DNA of 64,000 nucleotides from Rhizorhabdus histidinilytica (GTDB taxonomy: Bacteria > Pseudomonadota > Alphaproteobacteria > Sphingomonadales > Sphingomonadaceae): NCBI RefSeq assembly GCF_900167915.1, contig NZ_FUYM01000004.1, positions 1 through 64,000 of the forward strand. Reading direction: 5' to 3'. Below are positions 9,881-19,039 of this stretch, one piece after another (position 1 is the stretch's first letter; every line of letters starts with the position of its first letter). The translations under genes and the position numbers were made by a program. Under the pieces are notes generated by a model. The model saw only the letters and a list, made by a program, of their open reading frames with translations, ran no database searches and was not told the origin of the DNA.

Positions 9881-11191
9881 ATGACGGCCGACCAGATCAT
9901 CACCTTGGTTGTTCTTGCCGCGGTCGTCGCCGCGCTGATTCTCGACAGGGTCCGCGCCGATGTCGTCGCCCTGTCGGGCGCGGCCGTGTTGCTGATGACC
10001 GGTGTCGTCCGGCCGATCGACGTGCAGGGCGCCTTCGCCAGCCCGGCTATCATCGCGCTCGCGTCGCTGTTCGTCATCGCCTATGCGCTCGAGCTGTCAG
10101 GCCTGCTCGACCGTGCGATCGCCGCCGCGGTGGCGTTATGCCGCCGCTTCGGCGCGACCGGCATCTGGCTGCTGCTGGCGATGATCGGTTCGGTCTCCTG
10201 CTTCCTCAATTCGACGCCGATCGTCGTGCTGGGCGCCCCGGTGGTACGCGACGTCGCCAATGCGCTGAAGCTTTCGCCGAAGCGCTTCCTCATCCCCTTG
10301 TCCTACATCACCATCCTGACCGGCTGCTGCACGCTGATCGGCACGTCGACCAACCTGCTCGTCGACGACATGGCGAGCGTCGCCGGGCAACCCCGCTTCG
10401 GGATATTCGAGATCACGCCCGTCGGCATACCGATGGCGCTGGCAGGCGGGCTCTACCTCTTCTTCCTGAGCGGAAGGCTGCTGGGCGGCCGTCATGAGAC
10501 GGAACGGCGCGAAGGATCGGCCGCGCCGATCGATCCGCTCCACATTCCCAACGCCCAGATCGGCGATTCCCAGCTTTTCGCCCAGAAACGCCCGCTGAAC
10601 CTGCGCAAGGCGGCACTCGCCCTGGCGACCTTCGTGGGCGCGGTCCTGCTCGCCGCTGCGGGTGTCGCGCCGATCGCATCCACCGCCTTCGCCGGCGCGG
10701 TCGCGCTCATCCTGCTGCGCGTGGTCAGCGCCGACGAGGCCTATCGCGGGCTCAAGCCCGAGATCCTGATCCTGATCGCCGGCATGGTCGTGATCGGCAT
10801 CGCGATGGAGGAGAGCGGGCTCGCCGACGCCGCCTCGCGCCTGCTGATCGCCAGCGTCCACGGTCTCAGCCCCGTGGCCGCGCTGGCGGTGCTGTACCTG
10901 CTGACGATGGTGCTGACCGAACTTCTCTCGAACGCGACGGTGGCCGTCCTGGTAACGCCCGTGGCAGTAGCGCTGGCCGAGAGCCTGGGGGTCAGCCCGC
11001 GGCCGTTCCTGGTCGGGGTGATGATGGCAGCGAGCGCCGCCTTCGCGACCCCCTTCGGCTATCAGACCAACGTCATCGTCTACCAGATGGCCGGCTATCG
11101 CTACATGGATTTCGTCCGGATCGGGCTGCCGCTGAACCTGATAACCTTCGGTGTCGCCATGCTGGCGATCTTGTATTTCTTTCCGTTCTGA
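9881..11191 (+). CDS. SLC13/ArsB-NhaD superfamily permease
   Basis: 436 residues and about eleven hydrophobic helices throughout, with two inverted halves. The conserved re-entrant hairpins are visible as CFLNSTPIVVLGAPVVRDVA and LLSNATVAVLVTPVAVALAE (NTP/NAT-type loops), preceded by ILTGCCTLIGTSTNLLVDD. This places it with anion or dicarboxylate/Na+ transporters of the SLC13/DASS type. The TrkA-C domains that often split the two halves are missing; a short charged linker takes their place. Substrate cannot be read from sequence, and no metabolic neighbour points to one. Confidence 0.8.
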   Translation: MTADQIITLVVLAAVVAALILDRVRADVVALSGAAVLLMTGVVRPIDVQGAFASPAIIALASLFVIAYALELSGLLDRAIAAAVALCRRFGATGIWLLLAMIGSVSCFLNSTPIVVLGAPVVRDVANALKLSPKRFLIPLSYITILTGCCTLIGTSTNLLVDDMASVAGQPRFGIFEITPVGIPMALAGGLYLFFLSGRLLGGRHETERREGSAAPIDPLHIPNAQIGDSQLFAQKRPLNLRKAALALATFVGAVLLAAAGVAPIASTAFAGAVALILLRVVSADEAYRGLKPEILILIAGMVVIGIAMEESGLADAASRLLIASVHGLSPVAALAVLYLLTMVLTELLSNATVAVLVTPVAVALAESLGVSPRPFLVGVMMAASAAFATPFGYQTNVIVYQMAGYRYMDFVRIGLPLNLITFGVAMLAILYFFPF

Positions 11192-11218
11192 TCGCCGGCG
11201 CGAGCGAACCGGCCGGCG

Positions 11219-11455
11219 TCAGCCCTGCCCCGCCGCCGCCAGCGCGCGGCGGAACAGCCAGACCCGGATCGCGCTGGCGAGGTTGGGCAGGTCGTCGTCG
11301 GCGATCCGCTCGACATCGATCCGCGCGACGAGGGCGTTGAGGGGGATGCCCTCCTCCCCCGCCGCGCGGACCAGCGCGTCCCAGAAGGGCTGTTCCAGGG
11401 TGATCGACGTGGCGTGGCCGGCAATATTCACCGACCGCTTGACCGGCCCCGCCAT
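11219..11455 (-). CDS. Small ribbon-helix-helix protein
   Basis: 78 residues starting at MAGPVKRSVN. The core (ATSITLEQPFWDALVRAA, then NLASAIRVWLF) matches the Pfam ribbon-helix-helix domain found in many alphaproteobacterial small proteins, where the beta strand SITL would pair in a dimer. It is probably a small DNA-binding regulator, although many members are uncharacterised. It lies 29 bp downstream of phaB on the same strand and could be co-transcribed, which would make it a candidate regulator of polymer metabolism; that link is inference. Confidence 0.7.
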   Translation of the reverse strand: MAGPVKRSVNIAGHATSITLEQPFWDALVRAAGEEGIPLNALVARIDVERIADDDLPNLASAIRVWLFRRALAAAGQG

Positions 11456-11484
11456 CCGACCGCGCGCCTGCCGCTCCCGGGGTC

Positions 11485-12207
11485 TCAGTACATGTGCTGG
11501 CCGCCGTTGATCGACAGCGTCGATCCGGTGACGAAGCCCGCTTCCTCGCCGCACAGGAACACCACGCCGCGCGCGATCTCCTCGGCATGGCCGAGGCGCC
11601 CCACGGGGATCTTGGCGACGATCTTGGCAAGCACGTCCTGCGGCACGGCGGCCACCATGTCGGTGTCGATATAGCCCGGCGCGATCGCATTGACCGTCAC
11701 GCCCGCCTTCGCGCCTTCCTGCGCCAGCGCCTTGGTGAAGCCGTGGATGCCCGACTTGGCGGCGGCGTAGTTGACCTGGCCGTACTGGCCGGCCTGTCCA
11801 TTGATCGAGCCGATGTTGACGATCCGGCCCCAGCCCCGCGCGCGCATGCCGGGGAAGGTCGCCTTCGCCATGTTGAAGCAGCCGCCGAGATTCGTGTCCA
11901 TGACGTCCTTCCAATCCTGGTAGGTCATCTTGAGCAACGTTCCATCGCGGGTGATGCCGGCATTGTTGACGACGATGTCGACCGGGCCCAGCTCGGCCTC
12001 GACCTGCTCGACGCCCTTGTGACAGGCGTCATAGTCGGCGACGTCCCATTTGTAGCTGCGGATGCCGGTCTTATCGGTGAACGCCCGCGCGCGTTCCTCG
12101 TTGCCCGCATAGTTGGCCGCGACGGCGACGCCCGCGTCCCTGAGCGCCAGGCTGATCGCCTCGCCGATACCCCTGGTTCCACCGGTAACGATCGCAACCC
12201 GCGCCAT
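11485..12207 (-). CDS. phaB: Acetoacetyl-CoA reductase, NADPH-dependent
   Basis: 240 residues, a classical short-chain dehydrogenase. The TGGTRGIG nucleotide loop lies at residues 8-15, NNAG at 81-84, and the catalytic Ser134 (NIGSINGQAGQYGQ), Tyr147 and Lys151 (NYAAAKSG) are all in place. The GQAGQYGQ stretch, TRDGTLLKM and the end SINGGQHMY are hallmarks of PhaB/PhbB. It reduces acetoacetyl-CoA to (R)-3-hydroxybutyryl-CoA for polyhydroxybutyrate synthesis. phaA and phaC are not in the window. The RHH gene follows closely. Confidence 0.93.
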   Translation of the reverse strand: MARVAIVTGGTRGIGEAISLALRDAGVAVAANYAGNEERARAFTDKTGIRSYKWDVADYDACHKGVEQVEAELGPVDIVVNNAGITRDGTLLKMTYQDWKDVMDTNLGGCFNMAKATFPGMRARGWGRIVNIGSINGQAGQYGQVNYAAAKSGIHGFTKALAQEGAKAGVTVNAIAPGYIDTDMVAAVPQDVLAKIVAKIPVGRLGHAEEIARGVVFLCGEEAGFVTGSTLSINGGQHMY

Positions 12208-12313
12208 AAGTGATCTCCCATAGACTCGGCTCGATGCTAGAGCCTCTGCGTGCGTGACGAAAGCTCCCCGAACAGAAATTCATGACAGTTGAAAGAGCGC
12301 CGCCATGCGATGA

Positions 12314-13324
12314 TCAGGAGCGATCGATCCAGCCCGCCAGTTCGTCGCCGATCAGCGTTTCGAGCATCGCCATGCCGGGTGCGCCATCGTTGAGGCAGGG
12401 CAGATAGGCGAAGCTCTCGCCCCCCGCCGCGAGGAAGCGGTCGCGCCCGCGGATAGCGAGTTCCTCAAGCGTCTCCAGGCAGTCGGCCGAGAAGCCCGGC
12501 GCGATCACCGCCAGCCGCCGGACGCCGTCGCCGGCGAGCCGGTCGAGCGTCGCCTCGGTCGAGGGTTCGAGCCAGCGGGCGCGGCCGAAGCGCGACTGGA
12601 AGGAGACGTGCAACTCGCGGCCCAGCGCATCGCCCAGCAGCCGCGCCGTCTTGCGGCAGTGGCAATGATAGGGATCGCCGAGGTCGAGCGTCCGCGCCGG
12701 CATGCCGTGGAAGCTGGCCAGGATCGCGTCGGGCTCGCCATGCAGCGCCGCCAGCCCGGTGCGCACCGAGGCGGCGAGCGCCTCGATATAGGCGGGATGA
12801 TCGAAATAGGGCGGCAGCGTGCGGATCGCCGGCTGCCAGCGCATCTTCGCCAGCACCGCGAAGGCCGCGTCGTTGGCGGTCGCGGTCGTCGCCGCGCAAT
12901 ATTGCGGATAGAGCGGCGCGATCAGGATGCGGTCGCAGCCCGCCGCCTGCAACGCCGCGATCCGATCGCCGATCGCCGGCTTGCCATAGCGCATCGCATG
13001 ATCGACGATCGCCCGGTCGCCGAAGCGGGCCTGCAGGTCCTCCGCCTGGCGGGCCGTGATCGCGGCGAGCGGTGACCCTTCCTCGCTCCACACCTGCGCA
13101 TAGGCATGCGCCGACTTGCGCGGCCGGACGTTGAGGATGATCCCGCGCAGGATCGGCTGCCAGGCGATCGGCGGAATCTCGACCACGCGCCGATCCGACA
13201 GGAACTCGCGCAGATAGCGCTTCACCGCACCCGGTGTCGGCGCATCCGGGGTGCCGAGGTTGACGATCAGCACGCCGACCTTCGGCGCGGCGACGGGCGT
13301 ATGCCCTTCCGGTAAAGGTCTCAT
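12314..13324 (-). CDS. hemH: Ferrochelatase
   Basis: 336 residues. It inserts ferrous iron into protoporphyrin IX, the last step of protoheme synthesis. Visible family motifs are GVLIVNLGTPDAP at the start, ILASFHGMPARTLDLGDPY with the catalytic His, and APGFSADCLETLEEL with the conserved Glu. The ATG overlaps the stop of the upstream molybdopterin hydroxylase gene by four bases (ATGA), so its translation is coupled to that gene. ctaA, which uses heme downstream, lies just beyond but on the other strand. Confidence 0.96.
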   Translation of the reverse strand: MRPLPEGHTPVAAPKVGVLIVNLGTPDAPTPGAVKRYLREFLSDRRVVEIPPIAWQPILRGIILNVRPRKSAHAYAQVWSEEGSPLAAITARQAEDLQARFGDRAIVDHAMRYGKPAIGDRIAALQAAGCDRILIAPLYPQYCAATTATANDAAFAVLAKMRWQPAIRTLPPYFDHPAYIEALAASVRTGLAALHGEPDAILASFHGMPARTLDLGDPYHCHCRKTARLLGDALGRELHVSFQSRFGRARWLEPSTEATLDRLAGDGVRRLAVIAPGFSADCLETLEELAIRGRDRFLAAGGESFAYLPCLNDGAPGMAMLETLIGDELAGWIDRS

Positions 13325-15579
13325 GCGTCGGACAGCCTCAGCGGCAGGTGGCGGAGGCGCTTGCCGGTCGCCGCGAAGATCGCATTGGCGACGGCCGGGG
13401 CGACCGGCGGCACCGCGATTTCGCCCGCACCGCCCGGCGGCAGCTCGGACGGGATGATCTCGACACGAATCTCCGGCGTCGACGTCAGGTCGGGCAGGCC
13501 GAGCCCATCGAAATTCTGCGCGGCGACGATTCCGCCGCGGATCGAGATGCCGTCGCCGAAGGCGTTGGCCAGTCCCCAGAGGATGCCCCCCTCGACCTGC
13601 TGGCGGACGATGTCGGGGTGGATCGTCCGGCCGACGTCGACGACGGCGGTGACGTTGGGCACCTTGACCTGATCGCCTTCGATCCGCGCCTCGACCAGCA
13701 TCGCGACATGGCTGCCGAAGCAGCTATGGACCGCCAGCCCCTGCCCGGTGCCGGGCTCCCCGCCCTGCCATGCCCCGATCGAGGCGGCCATCTGCAGGCA
13801 GCGGGCGAGGCGCGGCTGACCGCTCAGCGCCTGCATGCGGAAGGACAGCGGATCGAGCCCGGCGACCAGCGCCAGCTCGTCGATGAAGCTCTCGGTGAAG
13901 AAGGCGGTATAGCTGTTGGCGACCGACCGCCAGGCGCCGGTCGGCACGCCGGTCGCCGCCTCGATATGCTCGACCGCCAGCGCCGCGATCGCATAGGGCG
14001 GGGCGGCGCCCTCGACGGCGCCGCGATCGGCGCCGTAGCTCGCCTTGCGTTCGCCGCCGGTCAGCCGCACCATCATCTCGGCGTTGGTCGAGGGCGCGGC
14101 GATCCGCGCCGACCAGCCGGCGATCGCCCCGGCGGGGCCGAGCTTCGCCTTCAGCCGCGCGCTCGCGGGCGGGCGGAAGCGGCCATGCTGAATATCCTCG
14201 CGGCGCGGCCAGACGAGCTGGACCGGCTTCCGAACCTTGGACGCGATGATCGCCGCCTCGACCGCCGCCTGCACCTCGGTCTTGCGGCCGAAGCCGCCGC
14301 CGACCAGCGTCGGGTAGATCGTCACCCGTCCTTCGTCGAGGCCGACCGCCCTCGCCACGGCGGCGCGGGCCATCGGCGCGGCCTGGGTCGGCACCCAGAC
14401 TTCGACCCCGCCGTCGCCGAAGCGTGCGGTCGCAGTGAGCGTCTCCATCGGGGCATGGGCGAGCATCGGCACCGAATAAGCGGCGGTGACGACGCCCTGC
14501 CCCGTCAGCGTCGCATCGGGATCACCATGCTCGACGAAGCGCTCGCCCTCGCCCTTGTCGAGCGCCGCGGCCAGCGCGCGGCGCACGCTGCCGTCGTCGG
14601 GGCGCGGAGCACGCGTCTCGAACTCGACCGCGAGCGCCTCCAGCCCGCGATCGGCAGCCCACCAGTTGGTGCCGACCACGGCGACCCAGCCGGGATTGGT
14701 GAGCACCGCCATGACGCCGGGCGTCTCGTCGGCCGCTGCGGTCGTCATCTTCACAGGATGCGCATCACCATAGGGGCCATGCGCGATCGACGCGTAGACC
14801 ATACCGGGCAGCCGGATATCGGCACCCATCTGCGCGCTGCCGTCGACCTTCGCCGGCAGGTCGAGGCGCGGCACCGGCCGACCGAGCAGCGTCCGCTCGT
14901 CCCGGTCGCGCAGCCGCAGCTCGTCGGGCGGGGTCATCCGCGCGGCAGCCTCGGCCAGCTCGCCGAACCGCATCCGATCGCTGCCGCGCACGACAAAGCC
15001 GGCTTCGGTGTCGCACGCCTTCCAGTCGATTCCCCAGCGGTCCGCCGCCGCCATGCACAACAGGCTGCGCGCCGCCGCCCCCGCCTCGCGCAGCCGCGTC
15101 TCGAACGAGCGGATCGAGGAGGAGCCGCCGGTGATGGTCAGGTTCATGCGGATCGCGACTTCGCGCGCGGCCCATTCGCCAGGGGCATGCAGCCAGGCGG
15201 GAAGCCGCTCGCGCGCCTGTTCCTCGACCAAGAGGCTGTTGGCATAGACGGGGTTGATCGGCGCCGGCTCGACGCCGACCGTGCGCCAGTCGGCGCCCAG
15301 CTCGTCGGCCAGTATCTGCGGCATCGAGGTGTAGACCCCCTGCCCCATTTCCGCCTGCGGCACCGCCACGATCACCCGGCCGTCGGTCGCGATCTTGAGA
15401 AAGGCGTTGAACAGCTGCTCGCCCGGCCCGAGCGCGAGGTTGGGCGCATAGCGGCGCGGCCAGACCGCCCAGCCCAGCACCAGCCCAGCCGCCGCCCCGC
15501 CGCCGACCAGCAGACTGCGCCTGGTGACGCCGCGCCGGGGCTTGCCCACCCCATCCTCCCGCTCGATCCGTGCATGCAT
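13321..15579 (-). CDS. Xanthine dehydrogenase-family molybdopterin-binding subunit (IorB/isoquinoline oxidoreductase beta type), Tat-exported
   Basis: About 752 residues from MHARIEREDG; the frame is open 16 codons further upstream. A twin-arginine signal (TRRSLLVGGGAAAGLVLGWA) shows that the folded cofactor-loaded protein is exported. Molybdopterin-binding motifs include EMGQGVYTSMPQILADELGA, VGGGFGRKTEVQAAVEAA and, near the C-terminus, PGGAGEIAVPPVAPAVANAI with the catalytic Glu of this family. Enzymes of this kind hydroxylate aldehydes or N-heterocycles with a small [2Fe-2S] partner. No such partner gene is adjacent, so it must be supplied from elsewhere or the protein works differently. 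It overlaps hemH by four bases. Confidence 0.85.
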   Translation of the reverse strand: MHARIEREDGVGKPRRGVTRRSLLVGGGAAAGLVLGWAVWPRRYAPNLALGPGEQLFNAFLKIATDGRVIVAVPQAEMGQGVYTSMPQILADELGADWRTVGVEPAPINPVYANSLLVEEQARERLPAWLHAPGEWAAREVAIRMNLTITGGSSSIRSFETRLREAGAAARSLLCMAAADRWGIDWKACDTEAGFVVRGSDRMRFGELAEAAARMTPPDELRLRDRDERTLLGRPVPRLDLPAKVDGSAQMGADIRLPGMVYASIAHGPYGDAHPVKMTTAAADETPGVMAVLTNPGWVAVVGTNWWAADRGLEALAVEFETRAPRPDDGSVRRALAAALDKGEGERFVEHGDPDATLTGQGVVTAAYSVPMLAHAPMETLTATARFGDGGVEVWVPTQAAPMARAAVARAVGLDEGRVTIYPTLVGGGFGRKTEVQAAVEAAIIASKVRKPVQLVWPRREDIQHGRFRPPASARLKAKLGPAGAIAGWSARIAAPSTNAEMMVRLTGGERKASYGADRGAVEGAAPPYAIAALAVEHIEAATGVPTGAWRSVANSYTAFFTESFIDELALVAGLDPLSFRMQALSGQPRLARCLQMAASIGAWQGGEPGTGQGLAVHSCFGSHVAMLVEARIEGDQVKVPNVTAVVDVGRTIHPDIVRQQVEGGILWGLANAFGDGISIRGGIVAAQNFDGLGLPDLTSTPEIRVEIIPSELPPGGAGEIAVPPVAPAVANAIFAATGKRLRHLPLRLSDA

Positions 15580-15637
15580 GCGGTCATGATAGGCGGGCCG
15601 ATTGTGCGAGACCACCGCAATCGTCATCTATCACTCC

Positions 15638-15737
15638 CCCGTCATGCCAGCGGAGGCTGGCATCCATGTCTGCCGTCTTCTCAGACGCCATCTCAGGTGA
15701 AGAGAGACATGGACCCCAGCCTTCGCTGGGGTGACGG
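15638..15737. repeat. REP-like paired palindrome (copy 1)
   Basis: CCGTCATGCCAGCGGAGGCT (from 15639) and, inverted, a near copy ending at 15737 (CCGTCACCCCAGCGAAGGCT on the other strand) enclose about 30 bp. The whole can fold into a large imperfect hairpin. It resembles copies at 21928 and 26041 and fills the gap between the divergent molybdopterin gene and ctaA. Confidence 0.75.
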
Positions 15738-15783
15738 AGAAAGGGATATCCCGCCATACTTGATCCCCGCAGTCCGGTGGCGC

Positions 15784-16839
15784 ATGAGCGCGGCCATGTC
15801 GATGCTCGCCCGCCCCGCCGCCCCTTCGCCCCATCCGAACGCCCTGGCCAACTGGCTGCAGCTGGTGGCGGTGCTGGTGTTCGCGATCGTCGTTGTCGGC
15901 GGCATCACCCGGCTGACCGAGTCGGGCCTGTCGATCACCGAGTGGAAGCCGGTGCGCGGCATCATCCCGCCGCTGAACCAGGCCGAATGGGTGGCCGAAT
16001 TCGAGAATTACAAGCGCATCCCGCAATATACGGCCTTCAACCTCCACATGACGCTGGAGGGATTCAAGGCGATCTACTTCTGGGAATATCTGCACCGGCT
16101 GCTGGCGCGCGGGATCGGCGTGGTGCTGGCGGGCGTCATGATCGTCGCCTGGTGGAAGCGCGCGATTCCCGCCGGCTACGGCTGGCGGATGATCGGCATC
16201 TTCGCGCTCGGCGGCCTGCAGGGAGCGATCGGCTGGTGGATGGTCTATTCGGGCCTGTCAGTGCGGACCGAGGTGAGCCATATCCGCCTCGCGACCCACC
16301 TGATCGCGGCGCTGCTGATCTTCTCGGCGCTGGTCTGGACGGTGCTCGACCTGCGCCGGCTGGCGCGCGATCCTAACGCTCGTCCGGCGCGGCCGACCGC
16401 CCTCGCCGTCGCCGCGGTGCTGATCCTGGCGGTGCAGATCATGCTCGGTGCCTTCGTCGCGGGCCTGCGCGCGGGCTATGCCTTCGCGACCTGGCCGAAG
16501 ATGGGCGACGAATGGTTCCCCTCGGGTGGATGGAACCTGGCGCAAGGCCTCGCCAATCTGCACGACAATCCGATCGTCGTGCAGTTCGCCCACCGCTGGT
16601 GGGCCTGGGTCGCGGCAATCGCCGCGATCGCCGTCGCCCGCGCGGCGCGCAAGCGGGGCGCGGTCGGCCCGGTCCATGCGGTCGCCACCCTGATCGTCGT
16701 CCAGATCGGCCTTGGCATCGCGACGCTGCTCACCGGCGTCGACATCGTCGTCGCGGTCGCCCACCAGGCGGTGGCGGTGCTGCTGCTGGCCGCGCTGCTC
16801 TGGGCCGGGCACGGCCTGGACAAGCCGAAGGTATCATAA
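15784..16839 (+). CDS. ctaA: Heme A synthase (COX15 type)
   Basis: 351 residues from MSAAMSML; in-frame ATGs at 15796 and 15802 are also possible. Eight hydrophobic helices are visible. The four heme-ligand His positions are in EYLHRLLARG, IRLATHLIAA, FAHRWWAW and VAHQAVAVL, and GGITRLTESGLSITEWKP after the first helix is diagnostic of the alphaproteobacterial/mitochondrial COX15 class. It oxidises the C8 methyl of heme O to the formyl group of heme A for cytochrome aa3 oxidase in the inner membrane. hemH lies nearby on the opposite strand. Confidence 0.95.
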   Translation: MSAAMSMLARPAAPSPHPNALANWLQLVAVLVFAIVVVGGITRLTESGLSITEWKPVRGIIPPLNQAEWVAEFENYKRIPQYTAFNLHMTLEGFKAIYFWEYLHRLLARGIGVVLAGVMIVAWWKRAIPAGYGWRMIGIFALGGLQGAIGWWMVYSGLSVRTEVSHIRLATHLIAALLIFSALVWTVLDLRRLARDPNARPARPTALAVAAVLILAVQIMLGAFVAGLRAGYAFATWPKMGDEWFPSGGWNLAQGLANLHDNPIVVQFAHRWWAWVAAIAAIAVARAARKRGAVGPVHAVATLIVVQIGLGIATLLTGVDIVVAVAHQAVAVLLLAALLWAGHGLDKPKVS

Positions 16840-16866
16840 TACCTCATTAAAATAGGCCCATTTTCC

Positions 16867-16896
16867 TTGACTCTTTCGAGGCCCGCGCGCATTAGC
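16867..16896 (+). promoter_or_regulatory. Candidate promoter of rplM-rpsI
   Basis: TTGACT (16867-16872) followed after 18 bp by ATTAGC (16891-16896) stands in an AT-richer patch, 73 bp before the rplM start. The -35 box also contains a GANTC site (GACTC 16869-16873). Confidence 0.5.
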
Positions 16897-16968
16897 GCTC
16901 CGTCAACGCCGCTCCTCACCGGGCGGCGTCGTTCATTTGGAACGATCGAAACAAGAAGGTCCAGGCCC

Positions 16969-17448
16969 ATGAAGGCGCTCATGAAGACCACCAAGGTGGC
17001 GACCCCCGCCACGGTGGAAAAGAAGTGGCACATCGTCGACGCGGAAGGGCTGATCGTCGGCCGCGCCGCCACGATCATCGCCAACATCCTGCGCGGCAAG
17101 CACAAGCCGAGCTACACCCCGTTCATCGATTGCGGCGACAACGTCATCGTCATCAATGCGGAGAAGGTGCGCTTCACCGGCAAGAAGCTGACCCAGAAGG
17201 TCTATTATCGCCACACCGGCTATGCCGGCGGCATCAAGGAAGCCCGCGCGGACAAGGTCCTCGACGGCCGCTTCCCCGAGCGCGTGCTGGAAAAGGCGAT
17301 CGAGCGCATGATCCCGCGCGGTCCGCTGGGCCGTCAGCAGATGCGCAACCTGCGCATCTTCAAGGGCGCGGAGCATCCGCACGCCGCCCAGAACCCCGAA
17401 GTCCTCGACATCGCGTCGATGAACCGCAAGAACAAGGTGGGCGCATAA
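16969..17448 (+). CDS. rplM: 50S ribosomal protein L13
   Basis: 159 residues. [40 protein letters not shown] and [13 protein letters not shown] are typical of L13, and the C-terminal [17 protein letters not shown] is the conserved tail. The start MKALMKTTK was chosen because AGAAGG stands just upstream; an ATG at 16981 is the alternative. It initiates 50S assembly and, as in most bacteria, is co-transcribed with rpsI, whose ATG overlaps the rplM TAA by one base (TAATG). Confidence 0.98.
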   Translation: MKALMKTTKVATPATVEKKWHIVDAEGLIVGRAATIIANILRGKHKPSYTPFIDCGDNVIVINAEKVRFTGKKLTQKVYYRHTGYAGGIKEARADKVLDGRFPERVLEKAIERMIPRGPLGRQQMRNLRIFKGAEHPHAAQNPEVLDIASMNRKNKVGA

Positions 17449-18002
17449 TGTCCGACAACCGCCAGTCCCTTTCCGATCTCGCCGCGCTGACCGGCGCGAC
17501 GCCCGCCCCGGCCGCTCCCGCCGCCGCTGCCGCCTCGACCGACGAGGCCGCGGCTCCGGTCGCAGCCGCTCCCGTCCTGCCGACCACTCCGCTCCGCGAG
17601 CAGGAGATCGACGCGCAGGGCCGTGCCTATGCGACCGGCCGCCGCAAGGACGCCGTCGCCCGCGTGTGGCTGAAGCCCGGCACCGGCAAGATCACGGTCA
17701 ATGGCCGTGACCAGGAAGTCTATTTCGCGCGCCCGACGCTGCGCCTCGTCATCAACCAGCCGTTCGGCGTCGCCGAGCGCGAGGGCCAGTATGACGTCGT
17801 CGCCACCGTCAAGGGCGGCGGCCTTTCGGGCCAGGCCGGCGCGGTCAAGCACGGCATCAGCCAGGCGCTGACCAAATATGAGCCGATCCTGCGCGCGCCG
17901 GTGAAGGCCGCCGGCTTCCTGACCCGCGACAGCCGCGCGGTCGAGCGTAAGAAGTACGGCAAGGCGAAGGCCCGCCGCAGCTTCCAGTTCTCGAAGCGCT
18001 GA
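17448..18002 (+). CDS. rpsI: 30S ribosomal protein S9 with an extended N-terminal arm
   Basis: 184 residues against about 130 in most bacteria. The ribosomal core starts near residue 62 ([19 protein letters not shown]) and ends in the canonical SFQFSKR tail that reaches the P site. The first 60 residues are Ala/Pro-rich and low in complexity, an extension also found in other sphingomonads. It is coupled to rplM and followed by a strong terminator. Confidence 0.98.
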   Translation: MSDNRQSLSDLAALTGATPAPAAPAAAAASTDEAAAPVAAAPVLPTTPLREQEIDAQGRAYATGRRKDAVARVWLKPGTGKITVNGRDQEVYFARPTLRLVINQPFGVAEREGQYDVVATVKGGGLSGQAGAVKHGISQALTKYEPILRAPVKAAGFLTRDSRAVERKKYGKAKARRSFQFSKR

Positions 18003-18032
18003 TCCCAGTCCTTCGATATCGCGAAGAACGAG

Positions 18033-18065
18033 AAACGCCGGGGGTCATCCTCCGGCGTTTTTCTT
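18033..18065 (+). terminator. Intrinsic terminator of rplM-rpsI
   Basis: AAACGCCGG (18033-18041) pairs perfectly with CCGGCGTTT (18052-18060). The stem extends inward by GGG/CCT to a TCAT tetraloop, and TTTTTCTTT runs through and beyond the stem. It lies 30 bp after the rpsI stop. Confidence 0.92.
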
Positions 18066-18178
18066 TGTGCGCCCAGCGGCGCCGATCGCCCCGATGCGGA
18101 TAGTTTACTTTTTTCGGAGGTCGCGCGGGTGTAATCAGCGTGCAGATGTTGGTTGCGTATAAGCTTGAGGATCGAGCG

Positions 18179-18439
18179 ATGTTCAGGACGTTGGCCGTCA
18201 CCCTGGCGATCATCAGCGGCAGCGCGGCCGTCGCGCAGCCGTCGATCGAGCTCCGTCCGCGGATGCCGGCCGCGCCGCAGCAGGCCGGCATCCCGGCCGC
18301 TCCCTATGCGATATCGGGTCCGGTCCACGTCCGCGTCCGCGCGCCGCGCGACGCCGCTCTGATCGCTGCCAGCCTGGACGATCCGGCGACCCGGCGCGAG
18401 CTTGCCTATCACGGCGCCGGCGAGCTTCCGGTCGAATGA
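18179..18439 (+). CDS. Small secreted hypothetical protein
   Basis: 86 residues from MFRTLAVTLA. The first 20 form a signal peptide (MFRTLAVTLAIISGSAAVAQ). The mature part is short, without Cys, with a Pro-rich stretch and then an acidic/basic tail ending in AGELPVE. No family is recognised. It stands between the ribosomal terminator and a convergent secreted protein gene. Confidence 0.5.
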   Translation: MFRTLAVTLAIISGSAAVAQPSIELRPRMPAAPQQAGIPAAPYAISGPVHVRVRAPRDAALIAASLDDPATRRELAYHGAGELPVE

Positions 18440-18479
18440 GCACCGGCCGCGGCGGGACCAGCCCGCCGCAGCCAATATC

Positions 18480-18872
18480 TCAGCCCTTCTTCTTCGTATA
18501 AGGCACGAACTTGCCGAGACCGAGCGAGCCGCTCGGGAAGCGGGTCGACTGATCAATCAGCCGGACGATATCGATGCTGCACAGGTTGGAGCTGTGCGTG
18601 TCGGTGAGCAGGATATCGTTGCGATCGAGAAAGTTCGCGCCCGACGCCGGCCGGTTGAGATACCAGGTGCTGCCGACCTTGTAGAGGATCGCCGTCCGAT
18701 CAAAGATCTCGGTCGACTGGATCTGGCGCAGCGGGATGCAATCGACCGGCTTCCCGGCCACCCGCCCTTCCAGGGCCTTGGCGATCCGCGCCTCGGGATC
18801 GGGACGGGCCGCCTGGGCCGGCAGGGCCGTGGTCATCAACACAGCGCCGATTAAGCACAGAATAGCGCGCAT
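18480..18872 (-). CDS. Conserved secreted hypothetical protein
   Basis: 130 residues. It has a signal peptide with an Ala-x-Ala-like end (MRAILCLIGAVLMTTALPAQ, then AARP). The mature protein has two Cys (VDCIPLRQI and NLCSIDIVRL) that could form a disulphide, and ends in a Lys-rich tail. Proteins with the CIPLRQIQST...YLNRP...CSIDIVRL pattern are frequent in sphingomonads and uncharacterised. A periplasmic location is likely. Confidence 0.6.
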   Translation of the reverse strand: MRAILCLIGAVLMTTALPAQAARPDPEARIAKALEGRVAGKPVDCIPLRQIQSTEIFDRTAILYKVGSTWYLNRPASGANFLDRNDILLTDTHSSNLCSIDIVRLIDQSTRFPSGSLGLGKFVPYTKKKG

Positions 18873-19039
18873 GGCATGGTCTCCATTTCCGCCAGCAATA
18901 TGCGGTTCAGCTACTGAACCTTCAATGAGCAGGACGGAGCCGGATACTGATTTCCTTTATTTCCTTGCTCCGAAATGAACGCCGGAACCGGGTCGTTTCC
19001 TGCCCGTTACCGGCAGCGGACTTCAAAGGAGTACCTGCC

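Noticed and set aside
13348-15783. Long plus-strand frame running into ctaA
   Set aside because: Only the part from 15784 shows heme A synthase features; the rest is the complement of the molybdopterin gene.
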